DNA from: Saccharina japonica
Taxonomy: Eukaryota; Sar; Phaeophyceae; Laminariales; Laminariaceae
DNA length: 64,000 bases
NCBI GenBank assembly: GCA_008828725.1
Contig: MEHQ01002427.1
Coordinates: 62,001-126,000 of the forward strand
Direction: 5' to 3'
Numbering within the stretch: position 1 is the first letter of the stretch; each line of letters opens with the position of its first letter. Of this stretch, positions 20,815 through 32,800 are shown in pieces. A program made the position numbers and the translations under genes. The notes below the pieces were generated by a model that saw nothing but the letters and a program-made list of their open reading frames with translations, did not search any database and was not told where the DNA came from.

Positions 20815-21066
20815 CGCGGGGGTGTGGCGGGGCAGATTTTTGTGACTGATGGCTTGGGTTTTTGGTCACGGGTTGCTGCTTGTCTGCTGGACAAGCACCC
20901 TGGCTGGACCTTTACGGGTACTCACCCGCATCCTCTCGGTTATGGCGGCGCCGCACTGATTAATGCGAACGTCGCCAGAAATTGCCGTGATGGGCTGTCT
21001 TGTCTCTCGCCTCCTTTTGGCGGCGACTTTAGCGAAGGCCCTCGAAACAACTCGCTCTGCTTTTGA
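20815..21066 (+). other. Open frame of unknown status
   Basis: After a possible acceptor (TTGTAG at about 20,812) the plus frame reads GVAGQIFVTDGLGFWSRVAA and continues to a stop at 21,066. Amino-acid composition is balanced, unlike the repeat ORFs around it, but I recognise no family and there is no second exon to support it. Confidence 0.15.
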
Positions 21067-21089
21067 AACAAAACGAGTTAGTTGCTCTT

Positions 21090-21460
21090 CTGCTTCTTCT
21101 TCAGCGTTGCTCTGCTTCTGAATTGCTCTGCCTGTGCATTGCTCTGCTTCTGAATGAATCCCTCTGCTTTCTAAGACAAAACAAAAATTGCTCTCTGGTT
21201 ATTTTGTGAGACAATTTATTGTTGCTTTGGTGGCGAGACAAAAGTTGGTCTGTCTTTTGAGACAACAAAACAAAAAAAATGCTCTGCTTGTGAGACGAAA
21301 AAAAAAAGTGTTTTATGTACGTACCGGTACGTAGTGCGTTTTCGTACAGTATACTTCGTACACCAGTCCGTACCGGATACGAGTTATGAGGAGATGAAAT
21401 AAAACTTGCTCTGATTCTAGACGACAATTGCTCTGCTTCTGAGACTTGCGCTATTAATTT
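21090..21460. repeat. GCTCTGCTTCTGA repeats
   Basis: Units of ATTGCTCTGCTTCTGAGACA recur irregularly, with AAAACAAAA inserts. Not coding. Confidence 0.6.
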
Positions 21461-21934
21461 TGAGGGCTAGCTCAGCCCGAAAACAGTACCATCCGGACTA
21501 AAACGTTAAAGCGTTGGTTTGTTCGGTCACTTGATTTAGCTCACGATATAGGGGGCAACCCCCTTGGATTTTCGACTCTCCGGCCTGACACACCCTGCGA
21601 CGCAAACATCCATCCCGTTGGCCATCTCCCATCACCTTTGCTTTGCTGGCCCTCACAAAATTCCGGCTCCGGCTACTTCGGCGACGCCTCCTGTGTTTAG
21701 CTAAATTGTGTTGAGTCGGCAGCGCGTGAGTCTTGTGGGATTATTTTTCCGAGCTCCAAACGACCCAGAGAACCTAAACCATCTATTAATAGAAGAGGAC
21801 GAGCAATGGTAAGAGTCGCTCAGTGTCTTTCGTTTAACAGAAGATAAAGCATAAGACATCTACTATGGAATGGACCATAAATTCCCTACGAGGTGGTGAA
21901 TGAAACCCACGGCCTCTGTGACGGAAACTCCGAA

Positions 21935-22812
21935 TGAATGTGTCCGTCTGTCTGTCTCGTTCGTCGGGTCTAAGACTGTTTGATCGAATCACTGGAATAA
22001 ACACAACAACATACCAAGTATTATGTTTTCTACTACGAGCTGGGCCAGCCAAGAAACCTACAAAGCTTCCTAAAGTAGTATCTCGTGAACCACTGCGAAT
22101 TAGGCTACAAAATTTTGAAGCGCCAACCCTGACATAGCAGTGCTTGTGCAATTTTTTTTTGTATCTTGAAAATTATATACATTTTTTTTTTCTCGACTCG
22201 ATCTCGCCGAGATATCCGCGAAAACTCAAAAACAACATTTTTTTCATTCTAATTTCGTATAAAAAATGTCATTTTCGATCAACATGAAATTTGGTGGGGA
22301 CAGTGCTGAAGACACAAGGAGAAGATCGATGTAAGTCTCGTTGCCCAATTCGCCACCCATCAAGAGATATGACCAAAACTCGATTCCATATATAAGTCAA
22401 GTAATTACGGAAAAATGGTATTTCCGCCATGCCCCGACCAATATTGAGAGTTTTACTCTGACATTTTAACCACGTCTTTGAACCGTACGCGCAACAATAC
22501 CTGCCGCCTGCCCTCTTTGATTTGTTTTGTTTTCAAGTAGTTTTGATCGCTTTTGCATTTTTTTCGATTTTTGGATCGTCGTATCTCAATCGAGGAAAAA
22601 AAAAAAAGGGCAGGCGGCAAGTGTGTTGGTTAGTACATGATCTACACTGTGTCCAAATTCCAGGTCCTAATTCGTTAAATTGGTCGGGGCATGGCTAATC
22701 TGCTTTAAAAACATTTTTTTGGCTGGCCCAGCTCGTACGTACTGGTGATTCTACAAGTGTAACTTGTGGTTTCTAGAACCGAATAAAAAAGCTGCCTGTC
22801 TGTCCCATGAGA
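21935..22812. repeat. Foldback structure of about 0.9 kb
   Basis: Three nested inverted matches are visible: GAGCTGGGCCAGCC at 22,037 against GGCTGGCCCAGCTC at 22,721; CCATGCCCCGACCAAT at 22,428 against its complement at about 22,680; and TGCCGCCTGCCCT at 22,502 against its complement at about 22,605. The outer ends carry GTCTGTCTGTC and its complement. No ORF is inside. A foldback transposon is likely but the termini are not certain. Confidence 0.5.
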
Positions 22813-22813
22813 G

Positions 22814-23320
22814 TTAGTCTAAGGTCACCCACGGACAAATTTCTTTCAAAACTGCTATACCCGTACCGCACGCAACAGGTCGATAGCCCTCGAGGGGGCG
22901 ATCGTCATGGTCCAAACCATACCTAATGGGGTGCCCTGTATGTGGAGTAAAATCAGGGTTGGCTGCCAGCATCGCAAACGGAGTGGCGGGCCGAGCAGCA
23001 GCAATCGCTCGCCCGAGGCCAGTGTCTAATTTCAAGTGGAATCGGATTAATGAAATTCATGTTTGGACAGCGTCACGCATTTATCTGTGCTGGGAGTGAT
23101 CAGGTGGCGAAGGCTTTTCCCTCCGTCTCAGTCTCGCTTTCTCGCTCCCTCCCTCCCTCCCTCCTTCCCTCCCTCCCTCGCTCGCCCTCTCCCTCTCCCG
23201 CCTTCCGTCCCCCCCTCTCTCCGTCCCTCCCTCCGCGCCTCCGCCCCATCCCTACCACCCTTCCCTCATCCCTCCCCCTCTGCTCCCTCCTCTCCTCTCC
23301 CTGTCATCCCACCGCCCTCG
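22814..23320. other. Unassigned ORF and CCCT-rich repeat
   Basis: A minus-strand frame at 22,814-23,035 has balanced composition (GRAIAAARPATPFAMLAANP) but no recognised domain and may be a transposon remnant. From 23,125 to 23,300 there is a TCCC-rich simple repeat. Confidence 0.3.
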
Positions 23321-23324
23321 AACC

Positions 23325-23462
23325 AAAGATGTCACGACACAGCACCATCAACCCCTTGGCAGACAGCGCCTTGACTGACACCATACTACTAGTTTTTAGT
23401 GTTAAAACTCTCGGCCCTACACCCTTGACAGCGCAAGTTCCCCTTGCTTGACCTGACATCAA
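23325..23462. mobile_element. Degenerate relative of the TGTCAGGAGACGGC MITE
   Basis: Shares the internal blocks CTTGACTGAC, ACTACTAG and CACCCTTGAC-like text with the intact element at 59,044-59,195, and begins and ends near TGTCA and TGACA motifs. The termini are decayed. Confidence 0.5.
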
Positions 23463-23469
23463 TTCGGGC

Positions 23470-25740
23470 ACATGTCCATTCTGCCTCCGCGTGCTACTAC
23501 TGTAGTCGTATCTCGCCTTGGCGATTTGGATGCCGGTTATTGGCCTCATTTTTTGCGGTACTCTGTCGCATCGACTACATTTAGTTTATCCGTGGTGGAG
23601 AGAAGGACGTGCGTGCGTCAACTATAACCCATTTTAACCAGTATTTTTTTTACTTGACTACAGTATAGCGACCCTTGTATGGTCGAGTGTCTTTTCAAGC
23701 ACCTATTAATAGTATATATAGGAAGAGCGGTCACCAGGTATCACCATTCAGAATAGCTCGTCCTTGCTTCTCCATACATATTAAGGATAGCTCTACCATG
23801 CTACCCAGCAGTAGCCAGTAGCTTATACCTGATCGATGATCGGTAACGTATAGTCACTGCAGTGAGTAGGCCACAGCAACACGACAAAGTACTACGTACG
23901 GTAGTACAGTTAGTGCGGGAGGATTCATACCGATTGTTTAGTAGACATACATGCGGTGGAACCCCGTGGGACCAGTTCTCTCGGGTTTACATGCGGCAGA
24001 TCCCCGAAATATCGGTTCGAGTTCATCCGAGATTTTTAAGTCGAGATTTGGCCGCATTGTCATCGGCAAACGGTACCTGTCGCTGCTGAAACACATCGTC
24101 TGACCTATTAAAACATTCAAGAAGGCGAGTAGGGTTCTCTATAGATAGGTAGGGAAAATAAGGGAATGATTAGTCTACAGCATCGATCTGTGTTGTGTGG
24201 GCAAGTATAAATGGACCCAACTGCTGCATTGTAGGCAAGCGTTAGTAGAGAGGAAATATGAGGCAAGGCTGCCTGATAGATGCCGTAGGTCGTGTACGTT
24301 CGAAGGGAAACAAAAACGAACAAAAAAACGAAATCCAGCCGCACTCTAAACACACCAACACCACAGCAGCACGGTAGTGCAACTATTCGAGACGGCTTGA
24401 GACTAAACAAGTTCCACGCGTTAGCCCAAGCTCGCCCGCTTCTGCAGATGCCCGTTTGGTTGAAGTCTGTCACGTACAGCTCTCGAAATCAGTGGTGCAA
24501 AAACACGCCTGTTACAGACAAAAATACACACTACGGGTATTTAATAACACATGGACGCCTCTGCCTATAGGCAAGAAAAATCCTCGGTCGCTTCGCTCCC
24601 TCGTCGTTATCCATTCTGTTTTAGCGCTCCGCGCCAAATAAATTTAATTGATGGCTCCAGGTAAGACCATGGGCGTGCGGCCCGAAGTTTTGTTTCGCAC
24701 CGCATGCTGGGGGTCTTGATAGCCCTGTGATCGATCGACCGTGCACACGCAAAGCCGCTCACTCCACGTCACTTATCATCCTGTCCTCTTGGGCAAGACA
24801 GATAGTCAACCTTGGCTTTGAGCGCCATTCTTCTTGAGCATGATCTTCTCAGAGCTAGAGCTCTTACACGACAACCAGCCGGTTGATGACACCGACTGAA
24901 ACAGTGCTTGCCTCTGCCGGGGGCTGCCTGGCCTAACTACAGGAGCCGCACACACACGCCCACTTGCGGAGATTCTGCTAAGCTCCAGAGCTTTTGAGAG
25001 TGAGGGCAAGTGTTCGGCTGCCAAGAGGAAAAGTAGCAGTAAAATCCTCTTCCACCACGACAAGCGACAAGCCGCTGTGACTTGAGACGACTGCAGATGG
25101 GCTAGTGATGCAGCGTCCAAGGTGTTCGGGTACAGCAAGTACGGTGATGTGTTGTAACTACCTGTACTAGCTATGCGCGGAGGGCTTGGAGTATGAGTGG
25201 GGGTCAAGTTGTCAAGCAACCCCCGCTGCACTCTAGTGGAAAGGCGACGATAGTCAACCGCCACCTAAGATTTCCAAGAATATGATGGCGTATTGATACG
25301 GGGTCATTACCTTGCGAGTCGGGCAACACACCACATGCCTTTAGACGCGGCCCCGACGAACGACAGAAAGATTAACCAATGTCACATACCATGGAGGGTG
25401 TGCTTGTATGCGTGTATATCATACACATCACACACATATTGTATGCTATCGTAATGGGCACGCTCGAATACTCGCTTTGTACTTGCCTATAGACCCCGAA
25501 ATAGTCGCATTCCGAGGAAGTGGACGGATAGCTGGAAGGAAGGACTTGCGAGTACCAAGCTGATCCTACAACGAACGCAGACAGGATTCAAGGTGAATAA
25601 TTGGCATTCAGACCCTGGACCAGTCGTAAGATGGTGAACCCAGGGAGATAAGACCGTGTGGGGTGTACGTGAACGCGGTGTACGTACGACATAAATACAA
25701 TAACCAGGCCGGGATTTCGGAAAGAAATAGCAGTGCAAAT
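23470..25740. other. No gene recognised
   Basis: A 152-codon minus-strand frame lies at 24,806-25,264, but it has no recognised domain, homologous repeat or splice context. The rest holds only short frames. I annotate nothing here. Confidence 0.4.
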
Positions 25741-25744
25741 ATAA

Positions 25745-26010
25745 ATTGAATTAACTCCTCCCCAACGTCAACCGGGGGGATCTCCGAAATACCCGGTATC
25801 AACTTGGAGGATCTCCGAACCACCCAGGATCGAATCTCCGAATTCCCCAGTGTCACTGGGGGGGATCCCCGAATTACCGAGTACGAACTGGGGGATTTCC
25901 GAATTCTCAGTGTCAACTGGAAGGATCTCCGAATTAACCAGTCAGTATCGAATCTTCGAAATACTCAGCAACGAATCTCCGATTTTCCCAGTGTCAATGG
26001 GGGGATCTCC
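25745..26010 (+). repeat. GGGGGATCTCCGAA minisatellite
   Basis: About nine imperfect units of roughly 30 bp of the form GGGATCTCCGAATTCCCAGT followed by GTCAACT. It lies just downstream of the stop of the large minus-strand gene. Confidence 0.8.
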
Positions 26011-26582
26011 AAAACGGATTTTTTGTTTTTGTTGTTCGTCTGTCCGTCCGACGAAATACCGCACGATCCCTAGGATTGGGGCAACAACAATGTAGGTGTC
26101 ATATTATATATACACGTAAATACTACCGCGTACCACAGGTAAGTACCTATTGACCCCCGGGATTGGGGCAGACAAAGTAAACAACACGAACCGAATGGCG
26201 ATCGAGTTCTGACCTATGGTATCATACGAAAGGCATGACCATGTATACTTCAAACTACAAGACTACGGATGTATACGTTTGATCGCAACCTTTTTGCGCG
26301 ATGCTCGACACCTACCTATTAATAGCAGGGTCGACTGCTACCATACGAGTTTTGCAGATAATCGTGTTTGTCCTTCCGACGCACATATGTATACGATACT
26401 GATACTATGCACACATACCGGATACTTCAGATCGTGGCCAAAGATGACTGCTACCTGCACTACGGACTGCGGATTGTTACAAACTAACCATTGTTACAAT
26501 CAACCATTTTCGACATTCCTATATACGTGCGCACTGGCAGCGGCAGTGCGTACGCATGTGGGTGGAGTGCATGAAAGGGCGG

Positions 26583-26804
26583 TCAAGCGCAGTCCTCTCT
26601 ATCTCTGTCATCGTCGTCTATTCTAAGCTTGGCCAGGTACTGTTGTCCCTGCAGAGCCCCTCCGCCGGGTATGCTGAGCGACAACTGCACGTACTCTGGA
26701 TATCTGTTTTGCGGCGGGCAAGGCGGGGCAATGCACAACATAGTATCGCGATGATGATGGTCGCTGTTGATCGGGTCGGAGAAATAACGGCTGTCGTGGT
26801 TCAG
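26583..26804 (-). CDS. FG-GAP gene exon 29 (last), with stop
   Basis: Encodes 73 residues and a TGA stop at 26,583-26,585. It starts LNHDSRYFSDPI after an acceptor ending GCGAG and includes EYVQLSLSIPGGGALQG and YLAKLRIDDDD, a Calx-beta-like C-terminal strand. No GT donor exists before the stop, so this is the end of the gene. Phase 0 fits exon 28. A small exon between this one and exon 28 cannot be excluded. Confidence 0.65.
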   Translation of the reverse strand: MNHDSRYFSDPINSDHHHRDTMLCIAPPCPPQNRYPEYVQLSLSIPGGGALQGQQYLAKLRIDDDDRDREDCA

Positions 26805-29800
26805 CTCGCATGCAGCTATAATATGTACTACTGGTTGGTAGCAGCGCGGAGTGACTGAAAAGGTGAGTCCTTCGCAAGAACCATGAAGCACGAGCCTTCG
26901 CAACACAAGAGCACAGGACTAGAGTGCAGCATACCCCTGGAACAACCAGACAGACGCGGCTGAAAGTGCATGCTATTGTAAAGTTCGATACACAGTATAG
27001 CACCACTGTACATTGATCTGACCCCAAATGAATGTTGGGGACAGTTCTACAGGTTGAGTGCGGTAGTCTGACCCCCAAATGTTGGGGGTAGTCTGACGCC
27101 CAAATAGTGGGGGTAATTCTGAAGGGCGGGTACCGCAGTCTGACCCCAAATGTGGGGTGCAGTAGTCTAACCCCAAACGTTTTGGGGGCAGTTCTAAAGC
27201 GTGGGTGCAGTAATATTACCTAAAACAATAACTATGTTTGTACAACTCTCTACATGGTAGGGTCACGCACCTTTCTCGGCAGTGGTCGTCCATTATTCTT
27301 ACAAAGAAAGACTTTTCGGTCTGCCCGGGCTCGAACGTCACCTCCCCAGTCGTCTGCTCGTAGTCTCCACAAACGCCCTGAGCGGGAATGTACGTTCGTC
27401 AGACGCGCCAGAAAAAAGTAAGGGCTACCGTAAGTCGGGCAAGACTACGTACACACTTTTTTTGTTCGGGACGGATCCTCCCCCCACCCCCTCCCCATTA
27501 TGCCCCTGTGGGCGTCACCATGGCTGGCGATCGAGTTAGATCATTTGTGCGGGGTGGAGAACCTTAACTCCCGGAAATATCGTATCACGTAGTGTGTTTT
27601 TGGTCCGGCACCCACGCGGCAGTTTCATGGTACAGTATACCCATTGCTGTCTCTGGAAGTGGCCACATCAGTAAAGAAAAACAAGGAACTCAACGCTTTC
27701 ATCCATATGAAAGAAAGACCGCCTCACACACAATTTTTAGTAGGATACAATTCACCCATCACGCGACTCGCCGAACACATCACGGTGCTTCACGCTTGGT
27801 GCAAAGCAATGTCTGCCTGGTCGGTGAAAACCCGACGTGCCCCGTCCCGGTATTGTAGGGATGCGAGGGTCTATGTTCATACTTCGAACACGGCCATGGA
27901 CGGCAATAAGTATCCCCCCCCCCGCGCGCGCGCCAGGAGATGAAGACCAAGCCAAGGAGAGTGTGCACACTATTTTCAGGACCCCCCACCCCATCCGCAT
28001 TGGGCTGCCCCCCCCCCTCAGCCCCCCGTCTCCCCAAGAAAAAGCAATACCAAAAATCCGGCAGCTTTGTCGTGATGACACATCGTACATGCACCACGGC
28101 AACATACGAAAGGCGCTTTATTGCGAGCGAAGCGTGTGGCAATTTTTTCACGACGCCTTGAAATATAGGGCATGCCTTAATGCCTTAATACTTTTGAGCC
28201 GTGGGCGAAGCCGGAGATACGCGCCGTCCGTCCGCCCGAAACATCTCCGAAAACTTTTTTCAGCGCACACAGTAGATGGTTGACCACAGTTACAGGTACA
28301 GTAGTAGTGGTCCCTCTACAGGGCCGGTATGCGCCAGCCAACCCAATAACGGCACTATTACGGCAACCGGCACTATATACTCCACGCACTGCCAGACTGG
28401 TGAGTCCCATCTGTGCCTAGCGATCCCACAGGCACTCTATATCGCGGGCAACCGGCACTACTCAACCGGCACTATAGAGGGAACCACTACTGTACCCACC
28501 AGCGGCGCGAGTTCCCTATAGCGAGACCTACCCTAGCGTATATATGTATAGATATATCACACCCGGGTGATAAGATAACACACCCGGGTGATAAGATACC
28601 ACACCCAGGTGATAAGATACCGATACCACACCCAGGTGATAAGATACCGCACCCGGGTGATAAGATACCACACCCGGGTGATAATATATCACACCCGGGT
28701 GATAATAAGATACCACACCCAGGTGATAATATACCACACCCGGGTGGTAATATATCACACCAGGGTGATAATATATCACACCCTCTAGGACGAATGTCCG
28801 ACACGAGCTTCTCCGAAACTAGGGGGGGGAGCGGGGGCGCACAACACGACGGAAATGGCGGCGCTGGGAAGGTGTTGTCGAGATATGTCCGCAAACCCAT
28901 CCCGCCTGCCGTTTGCACCTTCCCTCCCCGTTATCGATAAAATCAGCTGACAAAATCGTGTGCTATCTTGCTTGTGCATACGTACGGTAGTTTTTTTTTT
29001 CGCGACAGGAAACGATTCTCGTGTAACCGTTGACGCCCACACGCACATAATATGACGACCTGGGCGGAGGCGGGTTAAGGTAGGGGTACGGGTAGCAGCA
29101 CAGTTTGGCCGAAAAACCTTTTGTGACTGAATGATTGGCTGAGGAAGGGACTCCTCGACTGAAATTATTACCCTATATCGTTGGAATACAACTATTAATT
29201 AATTTATTTATTTTTTCACAGCGTACAAGGTATATGCTAGTCATGGCAATGCCTACTGTGACTGTATATATAGGCCAAGCACGGGATCGCTCTTCGGGAG
29301 AAGTTTTCAGTTTATATCAAAACCAGTTTTGTTCGTTTTTGGGGTGAAGGTACACATAAATACAAAGTTTCGCCTCAAGCGAGGCATCTACATACATGTC
29401 TCTCGGCAAAAACAAAATGATCCAACCCCCCTACCGTATATAGCGCGCACGTGTCGACTCGGCTTACCGGCACCCTGGCTGCCACCGGTAGCTCCGAGCA
29501 TTCCTTGTACGCGTCGGAGTCCACGCCCCTTGCCGTAAGGTCGCTCGTGGCGAACGCAACGGTGAGCCAACTGTCCGACCGATCGCTATCCCTGGCCACC
29601 AGAATCGTCGCTTTCCACCCGTCGAGGTACTGAGGCCCTTCGTGGAGATGGCGCCAGTGTCCCTCCTGAAACCCGCGCGGGGTGAGAGGAGGTTCAAACG
29701 AGACATTATATCAATTAAAAATATACTCCGAAGTACCTGGTATATGGTTTTCACCCAACAGGGCGAGACATGAGAAATAAATAAAAATCCACCAAGGGGT

Positions 29801-32800
29801 CGTATTGGAAAACAGATCCGCCGGCAAAAACCGGTGTTGGTTTTATTTCAATCGTTTTTTTTTTACACCCTGTGAAAGGTTCAAGTTTTGTCCGTGCATC
29901 GAGAGTTCGCGTGCGTCGGTGTGTGCGCCTCGTGGTTGGGGTTCCCACCGCCAACGAAATATTAATATTGGCCAACAAGCAGATTCACAATCGAAATACC
30001 GCATCCATGCATCGGGCACACTCCCGCCAAACTTCATCTGCGCATGTTTTTTTAGCGGGCTGCGACAAAGCACACATCGGACAAACAGATCACGATATAT
30101 ATCTTAAATCGAACAGATCACGATCTAGATCATACATCAGACAGATCACGATCTGGATCATAAATCAGACAGATCACGATCTAGGTCATAAACCGGACAG
30201 ATCACGATCTAGATCATACACCGGACAGATCGTGATCTAGATCGTACATCGGACAGATCACGATCTAGATAATAAACCGGACAGATCACGATCTAGATCG
30301 TACATCGAACAGATCACGATCTAGATCGGACATCGGACAGATCACGATCTAGATCATAAATCGGACAGATCACGATCCAGATCATACATCGGACAGACCA
30401 TGATCTAAATCGTACATCGGACATATCACGATCTAGATCATTAATCGGACAGATCATGATCTAGATCGCACATCGGACAGATCACGATCTAGATCATAAA
30501 TCGGACAGATCACGATCTAGATCATACATCGGACAGATCACGATCTAGATCATACATCGGACAGATCACGATCGACGTAGATCACGATCTAGATCGTCTA
30601 GAAGCTAACCTGCCGTTGGAAGATGTTGTGCAGGATCTGTGTAGAGCACAGATCCAGCCCAAGGAAACGCGTCCTGTAGATCATGCAGGTTACACGGCAT
30701 CCCACCCGTTAAGATGAGCAACAACAGTAGTAGATCATACAGATCAAGGATCTACCTGACCTAAAACAACTAAATCGTATACGAGGTAGCAGGAATCGAT
30801 CATCTGTCCCGAGGTGTGCATCCGTTTTTTCAACAGGTTACTACGGTACGGAAAGAAACGCCACCCGCACCTCTACGCTGAACTCCTCTTCCACGAAGAA
30901 GGCCCACGCAACTCCCACGTCGAACTGGTACGCCGCCCCAGCGTCAGGCCCAAACGAGTCGGAGTAGGGTGCTCCAACGAATAAGGCATTCTCGGCCGCC
31001 TAAAACAAGGATGGGAATCACGGCGGCGCGTTAGTCAGGCTAGGGGGGGGGGGAGAGTATGCTTCGGGGTGGGCATCACGTGTCGACGCTTGCTTCAGAG
31101 GTAACGACAGCACAGCGTGGCATGCTCCATGTTCCACACTTCAGAGCAGGCGCTAACTCACTCCCTCCGTCGTCATCATCATCATCATCATCACAGAATC
31201 AGCCTAACAGCAGCGGCTCAGACACTGCACTCTCCTCTCTTTGGTATCATAGAACCAGCCACAAAGCCCCTTCGAGTCAACGCAAACCACCAACTCCCCC
31301 CGCCGCTAGCCTCGCATAGCATTCCCACCAGGTAGGAGACGGCGCTTCCAAAGCGGTCTGCTGCGAAAGCATCGTGGGCCTGTAGCTTGAACCGCTCCGC
31401 CCCTTGCCAGGCCCCGGCGACCTCGCCCTCCCGCTCGAGCTCGCACTTTCTGCCCACTCCAACCGATTCGGGCAAGCGCGTGAAGACGTACACTGCCCCT
31501 GCCTGCTCGAGGCAGAGCAAAAGGTGATGGAGATGGAGGGGGGGGGGGGACGCAGCTATAGGGTTATTGGCGGGGTCGGGGGGTGTACTCATGTAATGCA
31601 TGGCCGTAGTCTCGTATGACCGTAGACCCCCGCATCCCTACAACGCTGAGGCGGAGCATGTCGGGTTTTCAGCTCCACCAAGCGCGAAGTGCCTTGAGGT
31701 GTTGGGCGAGTTGCATGGAAAGGCGAGCTGTATCCTACTAAGGACTGCTTGGGGGGAGCGAGGGGGGGGGCGAGTGTGCTTCATTTTCATGCATGGCCGT
31801 AGTGGGGGGGCAGCTGTAAGATTATTGGTGGGAGAGGGGGGCGCAGATCATTGCTATATAGTACTTCGTATATGTAACTACTATAGGGCTGTGAATAAGG
31901 CATGCCTTTCTGGAATTCACGACTACATAATTGCTATTAATAGTTGGGTGGCAAAGTATGCCAATTATTACGGGAGACCATAGCGAATAGAACCTACGGT
32001 ACACACGAACACCTTTACATTTACCTATCTTTTCTAACAAATATTTGGTCCTATTTACTGCGACCTCTCATAACAACCGACTTACAGTATTAATAATTGT
32101 GATCAACGCAACACACACACGTCGATCCACAAACCAACGCGGCAGTCCGATACAAAAGACGCAGAACTGCGCACATTACCCCACACAACTAACTGAAACA
32201 CCTGTATAGTATACGAGGTTTGTGTACGAAGCCAACTTATAGCTATTAACACCACTCTGTACCGAAATATAAGGACCATTTTGATTGGCCTTGTATCCCT
32301 TAGCCCTGACTGCAAACCCTACCGTAGCATGGCTCGCCAACACCGATTGCAAGCTCTTAATTGCAACACTGCACCTGAGCGTTCCCTCGGGTGTTGAATT
32401 GCTGCTCGGAAATTTCAAGCGCATACTCCGTGTCTTGCAGCTGCGGAACGGCGCGCACGGAGAAGAGAGTCCACGCGGCAGAATCGCAAAAAAAAGCAAC
32501 ATACGGAAGCGGGGTCGAAGGTCGTGAAACAACAGTAGCCGTGATTAAACTGAAAATCAGTGTGAAGACGTAACGTAGCCTAGCCGAGCACGAAACTGCA
32601 GCCCAATCACCGCCCAATGAGGACCTTAACTACGGCTGTGGGTTGGCTGACTTTATAAGTTGTCGACTAGTTGTTAGTTGGAATCAGTTGGCTAGGTATT
32701 GTAGTTGGCGGCGTTGGGGTACTTTGTGGAGTTTTGCGGGGGGGGGGGGTTGTATCTGACTGGGGCGTTTTTTTGTGGCTCGACGTGTGTTTTTTATTGA

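Noticed and set aside
20051..20869. 272-codon minus-strand ORF
   Set aside because: Contains a poly-K stretch from the poly-T run and low-complexity proline; no domain or splice support.
24806..25264. 152-codon minus-strand ORF with a short hydrophobic stretch (ILLLLFLLAA)
   Set aside because: No domain, no splice partners and no promoter signal; the length is plausible by chance in GC-balanced DNA.
28553..28790. CRISPR-like palindromic repeat array
   Set aside because: Spacers are too short (about 11 bp) and nearly identical; it is a minisatellite with no cas genes.
30060..30598. CRISPR-like array of regularly spaced units
   Set aside because: Whole units repeat with no unique spacers, in eukaryotic intron DNA; it is a minisatellite.
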